NCBI GenBank assembly: GCA_001563905.1
Contig: LKMO01000005.1
Location: 1-41,532, forward strand
Direction of reading: 5' to 3'
DNA: 41,532 bases
Source of the DNA: Nanohaloarchaea archaeon B1-Br10_U2g19
GTDB taxonomy: Archaea; Nanohalarchaeota; Nanosalinia; Nanosalinales; Nanosalinaceae
Within the stretch, counting starts at the first letter, position 1. Each line of letters opens with the position of its first letter. Below the pieces are notes generated by a model. That model was not told the origin of the DNA. It did no database searches and saw only the letters and a program-made list of their open reading frames with translations. The position numbers and the translations under genes are program-made. Of this stretch, positions 1 to 7,523 are shown piece by piece.

Positions 1-487
1 CGTTTTCTACAGCCTGGTCAGATCCTTGATAACCTGCTTCAACTATAACTGCGTTTAGGTAACGTCCCATTGTATCCGAATCGTTTTCGAATAAAACTGC
101 TTTTTCAACACCCGCCTTACTTACTAACTTTTTCGTTGAAGGCTCCAAATCTTTTAATGTGGAGAAGGGTTCAGGATACGACCTTGTGGAGTGTATATCA
201 AGAATAGTTAGTCCTTCTAGCTCTTCCATTAGTTTGGAGGCTAAACGTTCTTCATGAAGCTCCGAATCTTTATCTCCCGGAAAACAACGGTTTAAATCCG
301 TATCTAAGAACCTTTCATTCTCTTTCAAGGCTTTTTCGTTCGCTATTACAAATTTTACCGGTTTCTTAATCTCCCAGTCTTCTGAAAGAAATCTTTCAAT
401 AGCTTTTTTACCGCAGGGCTCATCTCCATGGATTGAACCAACAACAGCGTACTCAGGTTCTCCTTTACCTAGTTTCTTTACTTTCAT
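1..487 (-). CDS. Succinylglutamate desuccinylase/aspartoacylase family protein (partial)
   Basis: Reading from ATG at 487 towards the left edge, the frame stays open for 162 codons and is cut by the window border, so the C-terminus is missing. The N-terminal part carries GSIHGDEPCG, whose H and E match the zinc-binding HxxE motif of the M14-like aspartoacylase/AstE family. It also carries DLNRCFPGD, the substrate-binding DLNR signature, and a later DIHST containing the third zinc-ligand His. Family members are zinc-dependent amide hydrolases that deacylate N-acyl amino acids; the substrate cannot be read from this fragment. The gene lies 24 nt downstream of pgk on the same strand and is probably cotranscribed with it. 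Confidence 0.8.
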   Translation of the reverse strand, partial: MKVKKLGKGEPEYAVVGSIHGDEPCGKKAIERFLSEDWEIKKPVKFVIANEKALKENERFLDTDLNRCFPGDKDSELHEERLASKLMEELEGLTILDIHSTRSYPEPFSTLKDLEPSTKKLVSKAGVEKAVLFENDSDTMGRYLNAVIVEAGYQGSDQAVEN

Positions 488-511
488 AAGAAATTATTAG
501 ATACACTTAGT

Positions 512-1687
512 TTAAGAATACTTTTGTAACGTTTTTATCGCCGGAAGATCTTCTCCAGACATGAAGCGTACAAATGCTCCTCCCGCTATAGATACGTGAG
601 AGAATTCATCCATCTCACGGTTAAATCTTTCAACAAGTGAAGAGGTATGACCTCCTCCTAGAACTGTGAAGGCTTCTGTATCTGCTAGAGCGTCTATTAT
701 TGATTTTGTTCCTTCAGGGTTATCTTCGAAAGCACCCATAGGCCCTTTCATAAGTACAGAGTCTGTGTTTTCAATTATTTCAGAGTATTTTTCTTGTGTT
801 TTACTTCCTATGTCCCATACCATATCGTCTTCAGGAACGTTTTCCGGTAAGTAGTTGCCTGAATCTGTTTTGACATCTTTGGGAACAATTATTTTGTCTT
901 TATACTGTTCTAAAAGATTTTCTAGGTCTTTCCGACCTTTGTCAAATCCTTGTTCTTTTATCCAGTCTGATTTTTGTCCAAGTTTTCTTCCTTGAATCAT
1001 TAAGGCTAGTTCTCCCGGTACTCCTCCTAAGAGCACTTTATCGACATCTTCAATCATGTGATTAAGCATTCTTATGATATCTGAAGGTTTTTCTCCTCCT
1101 AAAACAAGTACAGGATCTTCTAGATCATCTCTGATTTTTTTACAGCTTTCGAACTCGTTTTCCATTACTATTCCTGCGTATGAGTCCATTATAGGTGTGA
1201 AACCTACGATTGAACCGTGTGTTCTGTGTGCTGCTGAGAAGGCGTCGTTGACAAAGATATCTGTGTTTTCCGCCAAGGTTTTGACAAAGAAGTCGTTCTT
1301 GTGTATATCAGGTTTAACGTTCTGTAGTTCTTCTGAGAGAAAACGTATGTTTTCTAGAAGTATTACATCTCCGTTTTCCATTGAGTTGATGGCTTCTTCC
1401 AGGTTCTGTCCGAAAAAGCTTTGAACAAGTTTTACTTCTTGGTTTAGTTCGTTTGAAAGTATCTGAGAGTGCTTTTCTAGCGATGTGAAGTCTTTTCTTG
1501 TTGGTCTGCCTTGGTGTGCTAGTATTACTGTTTTTGCATTTTCTTCAGATAGTTTCTGTATAGTTTTTAGGTAGCGTTTGAATCGAATGGTTTTACGTGG
1601 CTCTCCGTCTTCTATCGGAAGGTTTAGATCTGTTCTTAGTATTACTTTATTTGCTTCTAACGGAGTTTCTTCTAGAGTTTTCACCAC
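512..1687 (-). CDS. pgk: Phosphoglycerate kinase
   Basis: This cytosolic glycolytic/gluconeogenic enzyme converts 1,3-bisphosphoglycerate plus ADP to 3-phosphoglycerate plus ATP. The 391-residue length suits archaeal PGK. Visible signatures are RTDLNLPI near residue 20, HQGRP near 60, LLENIRF near 110, NDAFSAAHRTHGS near 147, LGGEKPSD near 196, MKGPMGAFE near 315 and the nucleotide-binding VLGGGHTSS near 344. Two substrate-loop motifs differ slightly from the common form: HQGRP for HLGRP and HRTHGS for HRAHAS. The start is GTG; tandem GTG codons at 1687 and 1684 are equally possible, with a GAGGT-like element just upstream. Confidence 0.95.
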   Translation of the reverse strand: MVKTLEETPLEANKVILRTDLNLPIEDGEPRKTIRFKRYLKTIQKLSEENAKTVILAHQGRPTRKDFTSLEKHSQILSNELNQEVKLVQSFFGQNLEEAINSMENGDVILLENIRFLSEELQNVKPDIHKNDFFVKTLAENTDIFVNDAFSAAHRTHGSIVGFTPIMDSYAGIVMENEFESCKKIRDDLEDPVLVLGGEKPSDIIRMLNHMIEDVDKVLLGGVPGELALMIQGRKLGQKSDWIKEQGFDKGRKDLENLLEQYKDKIIVPKDVKTDSGNYLPENVPEDDMVWDIGSKTQEKYSEIIENTDSVLMKGPMGAFEDNPEGTKSIIDALADTEAFTVLGGGHTSSLVERFNREMDEFSHVSIAGGAFVRFMSGEDLPAIKTLQKYS

Positions 1688-1756
1688 TTCACAACCTCTA
1701 TATTACGATGTATTACTCCTTGTTTTTAATGGTGCCTATCAGAACCAGCAAAAATC

Positions 1757-1765
1757 TATAAAAAA
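1757..1765 (+). promoter_or_regulatory. TATA box of the tiny ORF before glyS
   Basis: TATAAAAAA lies about 30-38 nt before ATG 1795. This matches the TATA-to-start spacing of leaderless genes elsewhere in the window, including glyS immediately downstream. Confidence 0.45.
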
Positions 1766-1794
1766 TCTGTACTGAAACCTTAAACCGAACTACA

Positions 1795-1848
1795 ATGCCA
1801 ACAAAGGGTGGATACTTTGGACCGTCCCAAAAGACGGACCACAAATAA
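1795..1848 (+). CDS. Putative 17-residue leaderless ORF upstream of glyS
   Basis: ATG to TAA encodes MPTKGGYFGPSQKTDHK. It has its own TATA box at 1757-1765 and lies between pgk and glyS. No family is recognised. The same bases can form two competing hairpins: TTTGG with CCAAA, or CCGTC with GACGG. The segment might therefore be a regulatory RNA or leader rather than a protein gene. The proximity of a well-spaced promoter is the only support for expression. Confidence 0.3.
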   Translation: MPTKGGYFGPSQKTDHK

Positions 1849-1882
1849 GAATTACAACCAGTTCAAAACCCCTAGCTTCTAC

Positions 1883-1890
1883 TATAAAAA
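1883..1890 (+). promoter_or_regulatory. TATA box of glyS
   Basis: TATAAAAA lies 29 nt before the glyS ATG at 1912, which predicts a leaderless or nearly leaderless transcript. A GAGGAG element at about 1896-1901 lies between them but would be close to or upstream of the transcription start. Confidence 0.6.
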
Positions 1891-1911
1891 ATTCGAGGAG
1901 ACTGTTTCTTT

Positions 1912-3612
1912 ATGAACAACTTAACTAAGAAAGTCTCCGAACTGTCCAAACGACGTGGCTTCTTCTTCCAGTCAAGCGAGGCCTACGGAGGCGTAGCAGG
2001 ATTCCAGACATTCGGACCTGAAGGCGCAGAACTCAAAAGAAATATAGAGGAAAGCTGGAGAAACACGTTCTCCAGAGAACTCGGACACAGAGAAATCCAG
2101 GCACCAACCATAATGCCTGAACCAGTTTTCAAAGCCTCAGGACACCTAGACGGCTTCGATGACATGATAATCGAATGCCCGGAATGTAAAAGCTCAATCA
2201 GAGCCGACCACCTCGTAGAAGACAACACAGAAATCGAAGAGGCAGAAGGATTCTCAACAGAGAAAATAGCAGAAATAATAGCAGACCACGACCTAGAATG
2301 CAGTAACTGCGAAACCTCTCTAACCGGTATAGAAGTAGAGGACTTTAACCTGATGTTCGAAACCAGTATAGGTCCTGGAAACGGGCAGCCCGGCTACTTA
2401 AGACCGGAGACAGCCCAAGGAATCTTCGTGGAGTTTCCAAGACTCAAAGAGTACGCAAGAAACCAGCTGCCTTTCGGAATAACCCAGATAGGTAAAGCAT
2501 ACAGAAACGAGATAAGCCCTAGAAAAGGACTTGTACGAGTAAGAGAGTTCACACAAGCCGAACTAGAACACTTTATCGATCCTGATGAAGACGAGCCGAA
2601 CTTAGACAAAGTGCAAGATGTCGAACTGAAGCTTTATCCTGTAGATAAGCAAGGTTCAGGAGAATACATTACCAAAACGGTTGAAGAAGCGGTTGAAGAA
2701 GATATAGTACATAACTGGGTTGCTTACTACCTAGGTATCGCCAAAAAATGGTATAAAGAGATAGGTGTTGATATGGACCGGTTCCGTTTCCGGCAACACC
2801 AGAAAGGGGAAAGAGCGCATTACGCTACAGACTGCTGGGATGCCGAAGCAGAGATTGATGGCGACTGGATTGAGATCGCAGGATTTGCATACCGAGGCTG
2901 TTACGACCTAACAAAACATCATGAGCACTCAAGAGAAGACTTCACAATCTTCAAAGAGTACGATGAACCTGTGACTAAAGAAAAAACGGTTGTACAGCCA
3001 GATATGGGTTATCTAGGTCCGGAATACGGCGGGAAAGCTCAAAAAGTAGCCAAGAAAATCGGGGAACTGGCTCAAAACTCACCTGAAGAGTTTGAGAAAG
3101 AAGCTGTAAACGTAGAAGTTGATGGAGAAAAGCTCGAAATACCTACCGACAAATGCAACTTTGAAGTTAAAGAAGTGACTGAGTCAGGCGAACACATCAT
3201 TCCTCACGTAGTAGAGCCCTCTTTCGGTGTAGGCAGAACAGTTTACACAGTATTAGCTCATGCTTACGAAGAAGATGAAATTGACGGGGAAGAAAGACGG
3301 GTACTTCATCTAAGTAGAGAGGTTTCTCCTACAGAAGTTGCGGTATTCCCTTTAATGGACAAAGACGGTCTAGGAGACAAAGCCCAGGAGATAGCAGCCA
3401 AACTTAGAGAAAAAGGTTTCTCAGTAAAATACGACGACACCGGTAACATCGGTAAACGTTACAGGAGACAGGACGAAGTCGGAACACCAGTATGTGTTAC
3501 AGTTGACTACGAGACCTTGGAAGACAGTCCTGAAACCGTTACAGTAAGAGATAGAGACTCTACAGAACAGGAAAGAGTTGAAATCAGTAAACTTGTAGAC
3601 TATCTCCGGTAA
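1912..3612 (+). CDS. glyS: Glycyl-tRNA synthetase (archaeal/eukaryotic class II type)
   Basis: Charges tRNA-Gly with glycine in the cytosol as an alpha2-type class II synthetase. The 566 residues include a zinc-binding pair of CxxC motifs (C89/C92 and C130/C133) in the insertion between class II motifs 1 and 2. Class II motif 2 is at about 198-212 (RNEISPRKGLVRVREF). Motif 3 is PSFGVGRTV near 435, and the C-terminal anticodon-binding domain contains VAVFPLMDKDGLG. The start ATG is placed by the TATA box 29 nt upstream. Codon choice changes within the gene: the first ~650 nt use mostly C- and A-ending codons like the ribosomal genes, and the rest uses many GTT and GAT codons. Confidence 0.96.
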   Translation: MNNLTKKVSELSKRRGFFFQSSEAYGGVAGFQTFGPEGAELKRNIEESWRNTFSRELGHREIQAPTIMPEPVFKASGHLDGFDDMIIECPECKSSIRADHLVEDNTEIEEAEGFSTEKIAEIIADHDLECSNCETSLTGIEVEDFNLMFETSIGPGNGQPGYLRPETAQGIFVEFPRLKEYARNQLPFGITQIGKAYRNEISPRKGLVRVREFTQAELEHFIDPDEDEPNLDKVQDVELKLYPVDKQGSGEYITKTVEEAVEEDIVHNWVAYYLGIAKKWYKEIGVDMDRFRFRQHQKGERAHYATDCWDAEAEIDGDWIEIAGFAYRGCYDLTKHHEHSREDFTIFKEYDEPVTKEKTVVQPDMGYLGPEYGGKAQKVAKKIGELAQNSPEEFEKEAVNVEVDGEKLEIPTDKCNFEVKEVTESGEHIIPHVVEPSFGVGRTVYTVLAHAYEEDEIDGEERRVLHLSREVSPTEVAVFPLMDKDGLGDKAQEIAAKLREKGFSVKYDDTGNIGKRYRRQDEVGTPVCVTVDYETLEDSPETVTVRDRDSTEQERVEISKLVDYLR

Positions 3613-3690
3613 GGCTCTTACTACTCTACTCTTCTTTTTCTTGTTTTGTTCAGGCCGTTATGATAAAAATGTGGTTGAGGAAGTTTCTGT

Positions 3691-4593
3691 ATGACTCAGT
3701 GTTCAGAATGCGGTAAAGAAGATATGAGTTTCAAATGCCGTTACTGCAGTGAAAAATTCTGCTCTGAACACAGACTACCTGAGAACCATGACTGTCCGGG
3801 TCTAGAGCCTGCGTTAGAGAAGGAGAAGGAAGAGACCGACAAATGGTTCCAGAAGAAAGAGGTTAAAAACGAGATCGGGAACGGACCCGCTAAAAAAGCC
3901 CGTAAACCTTCAGTAATTGAAGATATACTAAATACGTTTAAAACGAATTATACGCTTCTAATAATACTTTTCACATCTTTTATCTACTTTTTACAGGTTT
4001 CAACAGCTACGGCGCCCGGTCAAGGACCTATGTACGACATGTTCGTACTACAGTCGGATATAGGAGAGCTTCTTACCCATCCTTGGAGCGTTGTAACCGC
4101 GATGTTTATGCACGGAACCACCTTCCACTTGTTCGCTAACATGATAACGCTTTACTTCTTCGGTACAGCGCTCGAGAGACTTATAGGCAGTAGAAAGTTT
4201 CTTAAGTTCTACTTTGTATCCGGCATAATTGCGAGTTTAGCATTTGTAGCGTTCAGAAATCTTCTATACCTCATACATGGAAGTCCCTGGGCTCTAGGAA
4301 CAGCAGTAGGTGCTTCTGGAGCAGTAGTAGCTGTGTTTGCAGCTGTAGCAATGCTTTATCCGAGAGCTGATATACTACTCTTCTTTGTTATACCTATGAA
4401 GATTAAAACCGGTTTATACGCCTTTGCAGGTTTCGAAACATTTATGTTTATATTAACTCTTTCCGGTTTCGAGTACTGGCCTTTCGCATCTTCTGCACAC
4501 CTAGCAGGCTTAATTGTAGGAGTTTGGTTCGGTAAGAAACTTCAGAAAAAGTATACCAGTAAATCCTCGTTCTTCAACCCTTTAGAAGTATAA
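3691..4593 (+). CDS. Rhomboid-family intramembrane serine protease with N-terminal AN1 zinc finger
   Basis: Residues 4-35 form an AN1-type finger: C4/C7, C16/C19, C24/H27 and H33/C35. A charged linker follows, then six or so membrane segments from about residue 88. The rhomboid core shows HGTTFHLFAN at 141-150 (the H...H...N of TM2), the catalytic Ser209 in GASGA, and the catalytic His270 in AHLAG. Rhomboids cleave membrane-protein substrates within or near the bilayer. AN1 fingers typically bind ubiquitin-like or other protein partners, so the cytosolic finger may recruit substrates; that is inference. The gene stands alone between glyS and an unknown gene, with the start at ATG 3691. Confidence 0.9.
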   Translation: MTQCSECGKEDMSFKCRYCSEKFCSEHRLPENHDCPGLEPALEKEKEETDKWFQKKEVKNEIGNGPAKKARKPSVIEDILNTFKTNYTLLIILFTSFIYFLQVSTATAPGQGPMYDMFVLQSDIGELLTHPWSVVTAMFMHGTTFHLFANMITLYFFGTALERLIGSRKFLKFYFVSGIIASLAFVAFRNLLYLIHGSPWALGTAVGASGAVVAVFAAVAMLYPRADILLFFVIPMKIKTGLYAFAGFETFMFILTLSGFEYWPFASSAHLAGLIVGVWFGKKLQKKYTSKSSFFNPLEV

Positions 4594-4665
4594 TTTAGAG
4601 AGAACAGATCTGCTGCTAGAAGTATAATACCTAAAAAATAAAATACTTTAAACCCCTGTACAATT

Positions 4666-5175
4666 ATGGATCAAAATAGAATCCGAGAGCTTCTGTCTCA
4701 AGCCCGTGGCGAAAAACCTATAGAAGCCGATCCTACAACCGGCTTCCATCCTGACCAGCTTACAGGATACCCTCTGCAAAGAGTTGGTAGCAAATTATAT
4801 GTCGCCACTATTGAAGGCGTCACTCTAGCAGACAATCCTCAAGACAAAATACTGATAGAAGCCAGCGAGATGGACGAATACTCTGCTCTCAACAATCCTT
4901 CCCCAGAAGAGTTTGAGGATGTTTACGCAAGATTCTCAATAAGAGATGAGAGAAAACCGACAAAAGGAGCGAACTCCCTAACTCAGCAAGGAGAAGCACT
5001 AGTATCGTATACCGATATCGGCGAATATCTTTCAGAAAAAGGCTTAGAATACGAACCTGAACAATACCCTAACACTCTCTTTGAAGTTGGGAGAGAAAGA
5101 CAAACCGAAGTATCAGTATCTGACTGGCAGAAACTTCTGGACAACTCCTTTACCACACTGGAGATGCTGCATTAA
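4666..5175 (+). CDS. Hypothetical protein, 169 residues
   Basis: Not recognised. The product is acidic and soluble, with no signal peptide or membrane segment. A Pro/Gly-containing N-terminal half (TTGFHPDQLTGYP) is followed by a beta-rich stretch and a helical C-terminus. A TATA-like ACTTTAAAC lies about 20-25 nt before ATG 4666, suggesting a leaderless monocistronic transcript. Its TAA (5173-5175) overlaps the stop of the convergent endA gene (5172-5174) by two bases. A 12-bp direct repeat TAGAAGTATAAT (4583-4594 and 4617-4628) lies just upstream. Confidence 0.6.
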   Translation: MDQNRIRELLSQARGEKPIEADPTTGFHPDQLTGYPLQRVGSKLYVATIEGVTLADNPQDKILIEASEMDEYSALNNPSPEEFEDVYARFSIRDERKPTKGANSLTQQGEALVSYTDIGEYLSEKGLEYEPEQYPNTLFEVGRERQTEVSVSDWQKLLDNSFTTLEMLH

Positions 5176-5711
5176 GGTGTTACCCTACCTACTCGGTAGT
5201 ATGTAACTTCTCTTTCAGAGTCTACTACTGCCCAAAGCATTTTTGCTCTGATATTTTGGGCTAGACGGACTGCTCGAGACATTTCTTGGTAGCTCTGGTT
5301 ATAGTTTTCAGGTACAGCGTGTACTATCCACTGTGTATGTTCTCTGTCCTCTTTAGGTCCTTCTTTGTACGGGTTGACGCCTCGAGGATATACTCTGAAA
5401 TGCGTGCCGAACTTGAAGCCTGTTTTAACTATGTAGCCTCGGTCTCTGAGATCGTCGTAGACTGCGTATTTCTGGTCGAACTCATCGTCTTTCTCTGCGA
5501 ACAGCTGGTATGCTTCATCTCTATCTAGAACTTTTCCTTCACTTAGAATCTCTAACTCTTCTCTGTCAACTAAATGCATGGCTTCAACTAGAGAAAGCTG
5601 TAAGTACTCTTCCTCAATATATTTTCCGTAGTAAAGTTCTGTATGGATTTTATCTGCGTCTCCATCGTCCCATACTTTGACTGTTGTTTCTGCGAGTTTG
5701 CCTTCAACCAT
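5172..5711 (-). CDS. endA: tRNA-splicing endonuclease EndA
   Basis: Excises introns from precursor tRNA at bulge-helix-bulge sites, leaving 2',3'-cyclic phosphate ends that RtcB (29930-31348) can ligate. At 179 residues it is the short, homotetramer-type subunit. The catalytic triad is visible: Tyr108 in FRVYPRG, His125 in EHTQW and Lys157 in IRAKMLW. The preceding GYIVKTGFKFGTHFRV is the family core. A TATA-like TTTAAAAAA on the minus strand at 5735-5743 lies about 28 nt before the ATG, so the gene appears to have its own leaderless promoter although it follows two minus-strand genes. Confidence 0.95.
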   Translation of the reverse strand: MVEGKLAETTVKVWDDGDADKIHTELYYGKYIEEEYLQLSLVEAMHLVDREELEILSEGKVLDRDEAYQLFAEKDDEFDQKYAVYDDLRDRGYIVKTGFKFGTHFRVYPRGVNPYKEGPKEDREHTQWIVHAVPENYNQSYQEMSRAVRLAQNIRAKMLWAVVDSEREVTYYRVGRVTP

Positions 5712-5734
5712 ACTTATGGAAAAAGGTGTCAGAG

Positions 5735-5743
5735 TTTTTTAAA
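5735..5743 (-). promoter_or_regulatory. TATA box of endA
   Basis: TTTAAAAAA on the minus strand is centred about 28 nt before the endA ATG at 5711, which is the leaderless spacing seen throughout the window. Confidence 0.55.
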
Positions 5744-5753
5744 TCAGAGCTGT

Positions 5754-6341
5754 TCAGAAGCTGTGAAGTTCTAACTCTTCTTCTATTACATCGATTATTC
5801 TCTGTTTAACAGAGTCTTCAACGTCTTCTCTATCCTTTTTTATCCAGTCTCTCAGGTTATCGTAGTTTTCAGCTTCTTCATGTATGTTAAGCGTCTGATA
5901 GTTATCATCAAGATATTCATCCTGTAAGTTTATACCCCAGCCTATTCCCTGTCCTCCCCGATCAGTTAAGGCGTTTGTAGCTTCAAGAACTTCTATTTCT
6001 TTATCTTCTCCCAGTAAAATCTTGTTCCAACCATACTTGAGTTCTTCTAAAGCACATGTTCCTTTATAGATACCGTCTTCGTCAAAATAGTATACTTCTG
6101 TTTCAAGATTGTCTTGAGAGACTAATTCATCTGTCCAAGAAGCATAGTCGTAAACTTTCTTCTCTGTAGGCCAAGAGAATACGTACTCTACTTCGTCTTC
6201 TGAAACTTCTTTCTTATTAGCTTTCATGCAGAATTCCGGTGCCTCAACAGCGATACTGTACTTCTTTTTCGGCATAACATACCCTGTTTCCTCACATAAG
6301 GCCTGTCTGAATTCTTCGCCGGTCTCAACATTCAGCTCCAT
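5754..6341 (-). CDS. Hypothetical acidic protein, 195 residues
   Basis: Not recognised. The product is soluble and acidic, with a central aromatic-rich region (VYDYASWTDEL, EVYYFDEDG), a Gly-rich GGQGIGWGINLQ segment near residue 130 and a helical, charged C-terminus. The start is set at ATG 6341 rather than an upstream in-frame TTG at 6347. A minus-strand TATA-like TTTTTAAGA (6367-6375) lies about 29 nt upstream, and the ATG then gives a leaderless start. It lies between rnhB and endA on the same strand. Confidence 0.6.
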   Translation of the reverse strand: MELNVETGEEFRQALCEETGYVMPKKKYSIAVEAPEFCMKANKKEVSEDEVEYVFSWPTEKKVYDYASWTDELVSQDNLETEVYYFDEDGIYKGTCALEELKYGWNKILLGEDKEIEVLEATNALTDRGGQGIGWGINLQDEYLDDNYQTLNIHEEAENYDNLRDWIKKDREDVEDSVKQRIIDVIEEELELHSF

Positions 6342-6366
6342 GAACAAGCTTATTCAGAAGTAATAA

Positions 6367-6375
6367 TCTTAAAAA
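6367..6375 (-). promoter_or_regulatory. TATA box of the gene at 5754-6341
   Basis: TTTTTAAGA on the minus strand lies directly after the rnhB stop and about 29 nt before ATG 6341. It favours that start over the upstream TTG. Confidence 0.45.
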
Positions 6376-6376
6376 G

Positions 6377-7042
6377 CTAGTTAAAGTCTCCTAAGCCTTT
6401 CTGGTCAGCCTCTTTGAGTATTCTCTCTGCGGTAGACCAGGACTTTCTGGTTTCTTTAGGTAGCTCTCCTTTCTCTTCTACAAACTTTTCTAGGAAGTTT
6501 ATAGTCGGTTTGTCATGAGGGTAGCCTGACCTGAAGTCGTAGCCGTACTTCTCTTTGAGTTCTTGTGTATGTCTTTCACGTGCGGACTTCGCTACTATCG
6601 ATGCTGCGGAAACCACAGGATAAGTATCATCTGCTTCATGCTCGGCTACAAACTTGACATCCTGAAATCTTTCCGGTAGCTCTCTCTTCATCTTACGTAT
6701 AAACCTGTCGCCGTCAGGCTCAGGTAGATCAACAAAGACTTCGTCAGGCTCTGCTCTCTCTATTATATCGACGAATGCGTGGAGCTCGATCTCGTTTAAA
6801 CTCATTATTTCACGGAGCTCGTCTATCTCTTCGGCTTCAACCTCTTTAAGAAATGTGTCGCCGTAATCCTCCAAAACATCGTCTATAGAGTCTCTTAACT
6901 TGTTTGAAAGCTTCTTGGAGTCTTTAACACCTAGTTTTTCTACCTCACCAAGTTTTTCTTTATCTACTAAGAACCCTCCTACGAACATGCTTCCTATTAC
7001 AGGTCCTCTTCCTGCTTCATCAACTCCAAGAACTTTTACCAT
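6377..7042 (-). CDS. rnhB: Ribonuclease HII
   Basis: Cleaves the RNA strand of RNA-DNA hybrids and removes embedded ribonucleotides. The N-terminal VDEAGRGPVIG supplies catalytic Asp8 and Glu9. VDLPEPD gives Asp105, and EADDTYPVVSAASIVAK gives the fourth acidic residue near 138. Length (221 residues) is typical for archaeal type 2 enzymes. The C-terminus carries QKGLGDF at 214-220, a PCNA-interaction (PIP) motif that fits recruitment to the sliding clamp. A minus-strand TATA (GATAAAAACC, 7065-7074) lies 28 nt before the ATG. Confidence 0.96.
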   Translation of the reverse strand: MVKVLGVDEAGRGPVIGSMFVGGFLVDKEKLGEVEKLGVKDSKKLSNKLRDSIDDVLEDYGDTFLKEVEAEEIDELREIMSLNEIELHAFVDIIERAEPDEVFVDLPEPDGDRFIRKMKRELPERFQDVKFVAEHEADDTYPVVSAASIVAKSARERHTQELKEKYGYDFRSGYPHDKPTINFLEKFVEEKGELPKETRKSWSTAERILKEADQKGLGDFN

Positions 7043-7064
7043 AGAATCTTGTTTGAACCCTTAG

Positions 7065-7074
7065 AGGTTTTTAT
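7065..7074 (-). promoter_or_regulatory. TATA box of rnhB
   Basis: GATAAAAACC on the minus strand is about 28 nt from the rnhB ATG at 7042, predicting a leaderless transcript. Confidence 0.55.
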
Positions 7075-7200
7075 CCTTTCCCCAAAAACAGAAACATAGT
7101 TTAAAAGAATGACCGACCACAACTATAATACAGAATCTGTATAACCCACAAAAGCAGATTTGATTGATTAAACGCTAAAACAATTATTAGAACGGTTGAA

Positions 7201-7275
7201 AGCGGGGTGGAGCAGCCAGGAGTGCTCGTCGGGCTCATAACCCGGAGGTCCGTGGTTCAAATCCACGCCCCGCTA
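7201..7275 (+). tRNA. Initiator tRNA-Met (CAT anticodon)
   Basis: The acceptor arm AGCGGGG (7201-7207) pairs with CCCCGCT (7268-7274), followed by discriminator A at 7275. The anticodon CAT is at 7236-7238, flanked by GGG and CCC in the stem. The T arm reads CGTGG-TTCAAAT-CCACG. An A1-U72 pair and three consecutive G-C pairs in the anticodon stem are hallmarks of archaeal initiator tRNA rather than elongator tRNA-Met. No intron is present and CCA is not encoded. Confidence 0.95.
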
Positions 7276-7325
7276 ACTTATAGCCGTTTCAGCCTACTTA
7301 AACATTTCTTATTGCAGCAGCCAGT

Positions 7326-7427
7326 TTATCTTTTCCATTCTGTTACCGCCTTCATAGAAGGTTTTCCTTGACGCTTGTTAAAGATCTGAATCAAGACCTT
7401 TCCGATAGCTCTAGCAGGAGCGAAACC
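7326..7427 (-). pseudogene. Possible gene remnant (33-codon open frame without start)
   Basis: Directly after an in-frame stop (7428-7430), the minus strand reads 33 protein-like codons to TAA at 7326-7328. The translation begins GFAPARAIGKVLIQIFNKRQ and ends MKAVTEWKR. The only ATG gives nine codons. The composition looks like the C-terminus of a real basic protein rather than a shadow frame, and it lies just downstream of a tRNA gene. No family is recognised and chance is not excluded. Confidence 0.25.
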
Positions 7428-7523
7428 TTAACTTAAATAAAGAGTTGTGGTCTTCTAATATTGTATAATGATCTGTTTAGGGGAGAGAGTTCGGGGAAGT
7501 GACTTGAGACAGAGGAAGAAAAC

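Noticed and set aside
4583-4628. 12-bp direct repeat TAGAAGTATAAT around the end of the rhomboid gene
   Set aside because: Single short pair in AT-rich DNA with no flanking insertion or palindrome; most likely a small local duplication.
7201-7275. tRNA intron or archaeal att duplication at tRNA-Met
   Set aside because: The tRNA folds without extra bases, and no second copy of its 3' end was seen in the neighbouring sequence.
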